Positions 57,820-64,000 of a stretch of DNA of 64,000 nucleotides are shown here, one piece after another. The stretch comes from Duganella sp. CF458 (GTDB lineage: Bacteria > Pseudomonadota > Gammaproteobacteria > Burkholderiales > Burkholderiaceae_D). The notes under the pieces are model-generated. The model ran no database searches and was not told where the DNA came from. It was given only the letters and a program-made list of their open reading frames with translations. The stretch lies in assembly GCF_900113115.1 (NCBI RefSeq), contig NZ_FOOF01000023.1, forward strand, positions 1 through 64,000. The letters run 5' to 3'. Position numbers and translations under genes: made by a program. Each line of letters opens with the position of its first letter. Position 1 is the stretch's first letter.

Positions 57820-59663
57820 GCGATCCGCGATTTGCCATTGGCATCGACCTCGGCACCACGCATAGCGCGCTGTCGTATGTTGAACTGGCCGGCAGCGATG
57901 GCGAGAAAACCCGGCACGGCGTGCTGGGCGTACCCCAGCTCACCGCACCCGGCACGGTCGAAGAACTGCCGCTGCTGCCAAGTTTCCTCTACCTGCCGCA
58001 CCCGGACGAACTGGCTGCCGGCGAACTGGCCCTGCCCTGGGCTGCTGCTGACGGACAACCGGCGGTAAGCGGCGAAATGGCCCGCAGCCGCGGCGCCACC
58101 ACGCCGATCCGCCTGGTATCGAGCGCCAAGAGCTGGCTGTGCCACCCTGGCGTGGACCGCCGCGCCGCCATCCTGCCGCATGACGCGCCGGAGGAAGTAT
58201 CGCGCGTGTCGCCGCTGGAAGCGTCCACCCGCTACCTGAAGCACCTGCGCGCGGCATGGGACAACGCCCATCCCGACGCGCCCTTCACGCAGCAGGCGGT
58301 CACGGTCACCATCCCCGCCTCGTTCGACCCGGCCGCACGCGAACTCACCGCCGAAGCGGCACGCGCTGCCGGCTACGAAAACGTGACCCTGCTGGAGGAG
58401 CCGCAATCGGCCCTGTATAGCTGGATCCAGAACAGCGACGGCCGCTGGCGCAAGGAAGTCAAGCCGGGCGACATCATCCTGGTGGTGGACGTGGGCGGCG
58501 GTACCAGCGACTTTTCGCTGATCGCCATCCTCGAACGCGATGGCAAGCTGGAGCCGCACCGGGTGGCCGTGGGCGACCATATCCTGCTGGGCGGCGACAA
58601 TATGGACCTGGCGCTGGCCCACCTGGTGGCGCGCAAACTGGCCGCCAACAACACCCAGCTCGACGCCTGGCAGATGCGCGCGCTGACCTACGGCTGCCGC
58701 GCTGCCAAGGAAAACCTGCTGGCCAATGCGCAGGCGGAGACCTGGCCGATCGTGGTGCCAAGCCGCGGCTCGAAGCTGATCGGCGGCTCGATCCGCACCG
58801 AACTGACGCGCGCCGAAGTTACGGCCTTCATTACCGACGGCTTCTTCCCGAAAGTGGAAGCGTCCGCGCGCCCTGCCGTGCGCACCCGCGCCGGCCTGAC
58901 CCAGCTTGGCCTGCCTTATGCGCAGGACGCGGCTGTCACCAGGCACCTGGCAGCCTTCCTGGCGCGCCAGGCTGGTGCAACGGCGGAACTGCAAGGCTTC
59001 GCGGCCAATCCGGCCCACACCTTCCTGCACCCAAGCGCGGTGCTGTTCAACGGCGGCGTATTCAAGTCCGAGCTGCTGGCCAATCGCGTGATGGAAACCC
59101 TCAACGACTGGCTGTACATGGAGGGTGCCGAACCGGCACGCATGCTGGGCGGCGCGGACCTGGACCTTGCGGTCGCGCGCGGCGCGGCGTATTACAGCTA
59201 CGTGCGGCGCGGCGCCGGCGTGCGTATCCGCGGCGGTACGGCGCGTTCCTACTACGTCGCGGTGGAATCGTCGATGCCGGCCATTCCCGGCATGGAGCCG
59301 CCGATCCAGGCCCTGTGCGTGGCGCCATTCGGCATGGAAGAAGGCAGCGAACTGGAATTGCCCGGCCAGGAGTTCGGCCTGGTGGTCGGCGAGCCAGTGC
59401 ACTTCCGTTTCTTCGGTTCCTCCGTGCGCCGCCAGGACCAGATCGGCACCGTACTCGATTTCTGGGGCCCGGACGAACTGATTGAGCTGAACGAAATCCA
59501 GGCTACGCTGTCGCCGGAAGGCCGTTCCGTTGGCGAAGTGGTGCAGGTGCGCCTGCATGCGTATGCCAGCGAGTCCGGCACGCTTGAACTGCTGGCAGTG
59601 GCGCTGGACGGCCAACGCTGGAAGGTCGAGTTCGACGTGCGCGGCGGCGGCGAAAGCCGATGA
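57816..59663 (+). CDS. Atypical Hsp70-family protein 1
   Basis: A 615-aa protein with an Hsp70 ATPase domain: GIDLGTTHSALSYVE (phosphate 1), LLEEPQSALYSW, VVDVGGGTSDFSLIAI (phosphate 2), LGGDNMDLALA and a nucleotide-binding C-terminal part. The region after about residue 450 (RRGAGVRIRGGTARSYYV, LPGQEFGLVVGEPVHFRFFGSS) is not a standard DnaK substrate domain. No helical lid or EEVD/acidic tail is seen. GTG start. No J-protein or GrpE gene is adjacent, unlike hscA's cluster. The next gene overlaps by four bases. Confidence 0.9.
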   Translation: MSDPRFAIGIDLGTTHSALSYVELAGSDGEKTRHGVLGVPQLTAPGTVEELPLLPSFLYLPHPDELAAGELALPWAAADGQPAVSGEMARSRGATTPIRLVSSAKSWLCHPGVDRRAAILPHDAPEEVSRVSPLEASTRYLKHLRAAWDNAHPDAPFTQQAVTVTIPASFDPAARELTAEAARAAGYENVTLLEEPQSALYSWIQNSDGRWRKEVKPGDIILVVDVGGGTSDFSLIAILERDGKLEPHRVAVGDHILLGGDNMDLALAHLVARKLAANNTQLDAWQMRALTYGCRAAKENLLANAQAETWPIVVPSRGSKLIGGSIRTELTRAEVTAFITDGFFPKVEASARPAVRTRAGLTQLGLPYAQDAAVTRHLAAFLARQAGATAELQGFAANPAHTFLHPSAVLFNGGVFKSELLANRVMETLNDWLYMEGAEPARMLGGADLDLAVARGAAYYSYVRRGAGVRIRGGTARSYYVAVESSMPAIPGMEPPIQALCVAPFGMEEGSELELPGQEFGLVVGEPVHFRFFGSSVRRQDQIGTVLDFWGPDELIELNEIQATLSPEGRSVGEVVQVRLHAYASESGTLELLAVALDGQRWKVEFDVRGGGESR

Positions 59664-62500
59664 CGCAGTACCTGGTCAGCATCGACCTGGGCACCACCAA
59701 TTCGGTGCTAGCGTATGCCGCGCCGGGCGGCGACGTGCAGTTGTTCGACATCGAGCAGCTCACCGCGCCCGGCGAAGTTGGCAGCGCAGTGCTGCTGCCC
59801 TCTTCCCGCTATCACCCCGCCGCCGGCGAATTTGCCGAAGGCGAGCTGCAGTTGCCGTGGCCGGAACCGGCCGTGGCGGATGCGCCTTCCGGCGCTGTGC
59901 TCGGCCGCCTGGCGCGCAAGCTGGGTGGCCAGGTGCCGGGCCGGCTGGTCGCCAGCGCCAAGAGCTGGCTGTCGCACACCGGCGTCGACCGCTTGGCGGC
60001 TATCCTGCCCTGGGGTGCTTTGGACGACGTGGCGCGGGTGTCGCCGGTTGCTGCCAGCGCGAGCTATCTTGCGCATTTGCGGGAGGCCTGGAATACGCGG
60101 TTTCCTTTTGCGCCATTGGAGCAACAGCAAGTAGTGCTGACGATTCCAGCATCGTTCGACGAGGGCGCGCGTGCCCTCACGCTGGAAGCGGCGCGCATGG
60201 CCGGCCTGCCGGCTTTGCGGCTGCTGGAGGAGCCGCAAGCGGCTTTATATGACTGGCTGTATCGCCATCGCGCTTCGCTGGCGCAGGAATTGTCCGAGGC
60301 GCGGCTGGTGCTGGTGGCCGACGTCGGCGGCGGCACCACCGACTTCACACTGGTCAAGGTAGCGATGGCCGGCGGCGAGCCGCAACTGACGCGCATCGGC
60401 GTCGGCAACCACCTGATCCTCGGCGGCGACAATATGGACCTGGCGCTGGCCCACCTGGCCGAGCAGCGCCTGTCCGCCGACAGCGGCAACGCCGGGGGGC
60501 CAGCCGCGCCGCAGCGCTTGTCCGCAGCCCGCCTCGCACAGCTGACGGAACGCTGCCGTGCCGCGAAGGAGACTTTGCTGGCCACCGACGCGCCCGAGCA
60601 AGTCGGCGTAACCTTGCTCGGCTCGGGCACGAAACTGATTGGCGGGAGCCGTTCCATCACCCTGCTGCGCGAGGACGTTGAACGCATTGTGCTGGACGGT
60701 TTCTTTCCGCTCAACGAAGCGCAGCAACCGGCGCAGGCCAAGCGTGGCGGCATCGTCGAATTCGGCCTGCCCTACGCCAGCGATCCAGCCGTGACGCGTC
60801 ACCTGGCCAGCTTCCTGCGCCAGCACGCGACTGCCGCGCGCGAAGCGTTGGGACTGCCGGACAACGGCAAGTTGCCTGTTCCCGACACGCTGCTGCTGAA
60901 CGGCGGCGTGTTCCGCGCAGCCAAGCTGGCCGAGCGTTTGCACAACACACTGTCGGCATGGCGCGACCAGCCGGTACGCGTGCTGCATAACGACGACCCT
61001 GACGTCGCGGTCGCACGCGGCGGTGTGGCCTATGCGCTTGGCCGGCAAGGCCTGGCGCCAACCATCGCCGGCGGATCTCCGCGCAGTTACTGGCTGCTGC
61101 TCGATAACGCACGCGCGCCGGGCGTGACGCGGCGCGCTGTTTGCCTGCTGCCGCGCGGCACGGCCAGCTGCCACGAGGTACGCCTGGGCGAGCGCAGCTT
61201 CGCCTTGCGGCTTGGCCGCCCGGTACGCTTTCACATCGCCACCACGCTGGCCGATGCGGTGCCTCCGCAAGCGGGCGACGTGGCCGACCTCGCGCCCGAC
61301 GACCTGACCGCGCTGCCAGCCATCGCCACCGTCCTGCGCGACAGCAAGGATGCCACCGGGCGCAAGGAAATCGCCGTGCAGTTGGCGGCCTCGCTGACCG
61401 AAGTCGGCACCATGGAAGTGCATTGCGAAGGCAATGGGCAACGCTGGCAGCTCGAATTCCAGCTGCGCGAACACGGCGCGGACGATGCGACCGCCGCCGA
61501 CGGTGAACAGGCCGGCTCCGATGCGGCAACCGAGCCCGCCCTGCCGGCGCGCCTGCCCGAAGCGCTGGAAAAGACCGAGCGCATCTTCGGCAGCCGGGCC
61601 ATGCAAGTGGACGCCAAGGAAGTACGCCAGCTGCGCGGCCAACTTGAACACCTGCTTGGAAGCCGCGAGCGCTGGGCCACGCCGGTATTGCGCCACCTGT
61701 TCGACGCCTTGATGGAACGCGCCAAGGGCCGCCGCCGCTCGGCGGAACATGAGCGCGCCTGGATGAACCTGGCCGGCTACTGCCTGCGCCCGGGATTCGG
61801 TCACACCCTGGACGAATGGCGCATCGAACAGCTCTGGGCGATTTTCGAAGCGGGCGTGCAGAACCACAAGGACAACCAGGTATGTGCCGAATGGTGGACG
61901 CTGTGGCGCCGCGTATCGGGCGGCCTGCCACCCATCGCACAACTGCGGCTGCTGGACGATTTTGCCTTCAACCTGCAGGCCGATGCCGGCGAACGCGGGC
62001 GCCGTCCCGTCACCCTGGTCAACGGCAGCGAAGAGGACATGCTGCGCCTGGGCGCATCGCTCGAGCGCATTCCGTCCGCCTACAAAGCCGAAATCGGCAA
62101 CTGGATGGTGGGCGAGCTGCCGAAGGCGAAAAGCCTGGCCGTCCAGACCCGCTACCTGTGGGCGCTGGGCAGGGTCGGCGCACGCCGGCCGTTCCACGGC
62201 AGCGCGCACGACGTGGCGCCCGTCGACACGGTGGAGCACTGGCTGCAGGCCGTGATGCTGCTGGACTGGCGCAAAGTCGAACCGGCAGGCTTCGCAGCTG
62301 CGCACCTGGCGCGCATGACCGGCGACCGCTCACGCGATATCAATGACGCCTTGCGCGACGAAGTCGTGCGGCGGCTGCAGGCTGCCGGCGCCCCGCCAAG
62401 CTGGCCGGCCATGGTGCGCGAGGTGGTCCAGCTCGACCAGGCCAGCGAGCAACGCATGCTGGGCGAAGCGCTGCCGCCAGGCCTGAAGCTTCTCAGCTAA
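59660..62500 (+). CDS. Atypical Hsp70-family protein 2 with long C-terminal extension
   Basis: A 946-aa protein. The first ~600 residues parallel its neighbour: SIDLGTTNSVLAYAAPGG, LLEEPQAALYDW, VADVGGGTTDFTLVKV, LGGDNMDLALAHLAEQRL, then PSSYYWLLLDNARAPG-like. Residues ~600-946 are a helical extension of the DUF3731 kind (RQLRGQLEHLLGSRERW, LFDALMERAKGRRRSAEHERAWMNLAGYCLRPGFGHTLDEWR). It ends 8 bases into the convergent DTW gene. The two Hsp70s probably form a heteromeric machine with the DUF2760 protein. Confidence 0.9.
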   Translation: MTQYLVSIDLGTTNSVLAYAAPGGDVQLFDIEQLTAPGEVGSAVLLPSSRYHPAAGEFAEGELQLPWPEPAVADAPSGAVLGRLARKLGGQVPGRLVASAKSWLSHTGVDRLAAILPWGALDDVARVSPVAASASYLAHLREAWNTRFPFAPLEQQQVVLTIPASFDEGARALTLEAARMAGLPALRLLEEPQAALYDWLYRHRASLAQELSEARLVLVADVGGGTTDFTLVKVAMAGGEPQLTRIGVGNHLILGGDNMDLALAHLAEQRLSADSGNAGGPAAPQRLSAARLAQLTERCRAAKETLLATDAPEQVGVTLLGSGTKLIGGSRSITLLREDVERIVLDGFFPLNEAQQPAQAKRGGIVEFGLPYASDPAVTRHLASFLRQHATAAREALGLPDNGKLPVPDTLLLNGGVFRAAKLAERLHNTLSAWRDQPVRVLHNDDPDVAVARGGVAYALGRQGLAPTIAGGSPRSYWLLLDNARAPGVTRRAVCLLPRGTASCHEVRLGERSFALRLGRPVRFHIATTLADAVPPQAGDVADLAPDDLTALPAIATVLRDSKDATGRKEIAVQLAASLTEVGTMEVHCEGNGQRWQLEFQLREHGADDATAADGEQAGSDAATEPALPARLPEALEKTERIFGSRAMQVDAKEVRQLRGQLEHLLGSRERWATPVLRHLFDALMERAKGRRRSAEHERAWMNLAGYCLRPGFGHTLDEWRIEQLWAIFEAGVQNHKDNQVCAEWWTLWRRVSGGLPPIAQLRLLDDFAFNLQADAGERGRRPVTLVNGSEEDMLRLGASLERIPSAYKAEIGNWMVGELPKAKSLAVQTRYLWALGRVGARRPFHGSAHDVAPVDTVEHWLQAVMLLDWRKVEPAGFAAAHLARMTGDRSRDINDALRDEVVRRLQAAGAPPSWPAMVREVVQLDQASEQRMLGEALPPGLKLLS

Positions 62501-63125
62501 CAGCGCCGCCGCGCGCGGCCTGTGCTTGCTGCTGCGCGACGAAGCCGTCGAAGGCCGCGATGACCCGATCGTAGCGATGCTCGTCGGCTTCCAGCTGCGC
62601 CAGCGCATAGCAGGTGGCTTCCAGAGTCGAAAGCTGGTCGGGCGCGTGTGCCTTGCGGATCAAGTAGTGCGATGGCGGCGTATCGCGCAGCGGCAGGCGC
62701 GGCAAGGCCTGCAGGGCCGGGTTCAAGTACAGCATCTTGCGGCTCTTGCGCCAGGTGGCGTCCAGCACGACCAGTTGCACCGGTGCCGGCACGGCATTGA
62801 ATGGCGGCGGCGCGGCGATGCCGAGCGAACGGTCGCCGGGTGTGTCGGGGTACAGCAGCACCGGCTGGCGGCCATTTGCGCCCAGCATGGCGCGCAACCC
62901 CGCCTCATCAAACTGTTCGCCGACTTCGATGCGGCTGCCGGGCAGGCACAGGTGCAGCAGGCGCGCGCTGCCCTTGGCGTTCTCCACTTCCATCGGGTGC
63001 TGCAGGATCAGGACCTCGACCGCACTTGCCACCGGCGCCGTCCAATGGCAGATGCAGGTGGCGACGGGGCGCAGGCAGGTGGCGCACTTCGGTCGCCGCG
63101 GCATGGTGTTCATGCCGCGGATCAT
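62493..63125 (-). CDS. tapT: DTW-domain tRNA-uridine aminocarboxypropyltransferase
   Basis: A 210-aa DTW-domain protein related to TapT, which makes acp3U47 in tRNA from SAM. Zinc-type knuckles (CATCLRPVATCICHW) open the protein, VLILQHPMEVENAKGSARLLHLCLPGS binds SAM, and the DTW signature is present as DATWRKSRKMLYLNP. It is convergent to the Hsp70 operon with an eight-base overlap. Three bases separate it from the TssA gene. Confidence 0.85.
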   Translation of the reverse strand: MIRGMNTMPRRPKCATCLRPVATCICHWTAPVASAVEVLILQHPMEVENAKGSARLLHLCLPGSRIEVGEQFDEAGLRAMLGANGRQPVLLYPDTPGDRSLGIAAPPPFNAVPAPVQLVVLDATWRKSRKMLYLNPALQALPRLPLRDTPPSHYLIRKAHAPDQLSTLEATCYALAQLEADEHRYDRVIAAFDGFVAQQQAQAARGGAVS

Positions 63126-63128
63126 ACA

Positions 63129-64000
63129 CTAGGCTTGCGGCGCGGCGCCCAGCAGCTCGTCCAGTTGCGCGATCTGTGCCGGGTCCTTGACCACGGCATG
63201 CAGCCACTCGTGCAGCGGCAGTTCGCCCCAATTCGCGGCCTTTTCCGCCAGGTAGGCAACGGGGCTGTGCGGCTCGGTGCGACGGAAGAATTCAGCCACC
63301 ATGCGCAGTTGCGCCAAGGCGTGCTCGCGCGTGCCAGGCATCGCCGGCCCGCTTCGCGCGCCGGCACCTGCGGTGTCCGGGGCCGGCCCTTCCCAGTCGG
63401 CATCGCGCGCAGTCACGCGCGATTGAGATGCTTGCTGCGCTTGGTCCACCACGCGCTGCACCGCTTCGCGCGCGGCGCCGAACGCCGGTCCTGCCACACC
63501 CAGGCGGGCATCGACAGCCGCCTGCAGCTGTTGCAACGCCGCCAGGCAATGCCGCGCATCCTGCAAGCGTTCGTCCCCGTCGGCTTCGGATGGAAAGTCC
63601 TGCACCAGCGCCGGCGTACGCCCCAGCAACCACGCCAGGTTCCCGCTGCGCAGCTCGTGCTCGCCGCCCTCCGGCAAGGGGTAAACATGCTCCCAAAAGC
63701 GCTCGCACAAGCCGGCCAGCAGCAGGAATCCATCGCCCAGTCCACGCATATGGTGGGTGTGCGCACGCGCCTCAGCCAACCACACCGCCAGCCGCAAGTC
63801 CTTGCTGCGCGAGCGCAGCAACTCCGCGCAGCGACTGGCCACCAGCGGCCAGTCGGCGCTATGCAAGGGAGTCGCCCACTCACCCTGCTCCAACGTCGGA
63901 TCGTCCTGCCGCCGGGCCGCCGCGATGGCATCCATGCAGGCATCGAACGAAACGTCCTCACCGCATGGCTGGCTGACGCTGACCGGCACCAGCAAATCCT
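63129..64000 (-). CDS. tssA: TssA-like type VI secretion protein (5' end outside window)
   Basis: At least 288 aa, continuing past the window edge; the codon before the visible frame reads Asp, giving DLLVPVSVSQPCGEDVSFD, the usual ImpA_N start. The ImpA N-terminal domain (RSRSKDLRLAVWLAEA, LRGLGDGFLLLAGLCERFWEHVYPLPE) and the C-terminal EFFRRTEPHSPVAYLAEKAANWGELPLHEWLHAVV fit TssA. TssA caps the growing sheath of the type VI secretion system. Whether a T6SS cluster lies to the right cannot be seen. Confidence 0.85.
   Translation of the reverse strand, partial: DLLVPVSVSQPCGEDVSFDACMDAIAAARRQDDPTLEQGEWATPLHSADWPLVASRCAELLRSRSKDLRLAVWLAEARAHTHHMRGLGDGFLLLAGLCERFWEHVYPLPEGGEHELRSGNLAWLLGRTPALVQDFPSEADGDERLQDARHCLAALQQLQAAVDARLGVAGPAFGAAREAVQRVVDQAQQASQSRVTARDADWEGPAPDTAGAGARSGPAMPGTREHALAQLRMVAEFFRRTEPHSPVAYLAEKAANWGELPLHEWLHAVVKDPAQIAQLDELLGAAPQA

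Noticed and set aside
60245..62305. A 686-codon minus-strand frame opposite the second Hsp70
   Set aside because: Antisense shadow; the plus strand has clear ATPase motifs.
1..64000. CRISPR arrays, tRNA or rRNA genes, prophage modules
   Set aside because: No regularly spaced repeats, no cloverleaf I could recognise and no phage structural genes were found by eye; short RNAs could be missed.

Overview
The window reads as the chromosome of a high-GC betaproteobacterium, most likely of the family Oxalobacteraceae (Massilia/Duganella/Telluria-like). This rests on gene content and order: a full isc iron-sulfur operon, pnp-rpsO, an ilvBNC plus pssA-leuA region, cyoABCD followed by SURF1 and a RegB/RegA pair, and a sigma factor-DUF3619-DUF3106-RDD cluster. 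The family placement is inference; no rRNA, tRNA or CRISPR array was recognised.

Layout. 1-3000: a chromosomal integron. The integrase gene reads right and up to six gene cassettes lie to its left on the minus strand, separated by five attC sites. Four cassettes are diverged copies of one ~275-bp unit. 3.0-6.5 kb: small accessory genes (OsmC-like, zinc-ribbon, PEBP-like, AraC regulator with thioesterase). 6.5-9.2 kb: pnp and rpsO. 9.2-11.7 kb: a lipoprotein, a REP-associated Y1 transposase between two exact inverted 21-bp repeats, and an MFS transporter. 11.8-18.5 kb: a quinol oxidase operon with SURF1 and a redox-type two-component pair, every junction overlapping or nearly so. 18.5-28.9 kb: CAT-like acetyltransferase, leuA, pssA, two tandem SIMPL-domain genes, a secreted phosphatase, a lipoprotein, ilvC, ilvN, ilvB.

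29.3-34.7 kb: sigma factor operon, methyltransferase, small conserved proteins, a LysR regulator with a divergent DUF2798 gene. 34.7-43.9 kb (all minus strand): iscR-iscS-iscU-iscA-hscB-[two unknown genes]-hscA-fdx-iscX, then a methyltransferase, threonine aldolase and pseudouridine synthase. The two unknown genes split hscB from hscA yet are joined to hscB and to each other by 1-4 base overlaps. A good IscR box lies upstream of iscR. 44-52.2 kb: a uracil-DNA-glycosylase-like protein lacking the catalytic Asp, a TPR membrane protein without an output domain, a 1225-aa double hybrid histidine kinase and a diguanylate cyclase. 52.2-57.1 kb: maleylacetoacetate isomerase, FAH-family hydrolase, VOC protein with a divergent LysR regulator, a ChaC-like protein, and a PA0069-type radical SAM gene behind a near-ideal LexA box. 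57.2-64 kb: DUF2760 with two atypical Hsp70 genes in an overlapping operon, a DTW-domain tRNA-modifying enzyme, and a TssA-like type VI secretion gene cut by the window edge.

The strongest candidates for something new are the two-gene insertion inside the isc operon, the DUF2760-Hsp70-Hsp70 operon, the family of small repeated integron cassettes, and three distinct intergenic palindromes.
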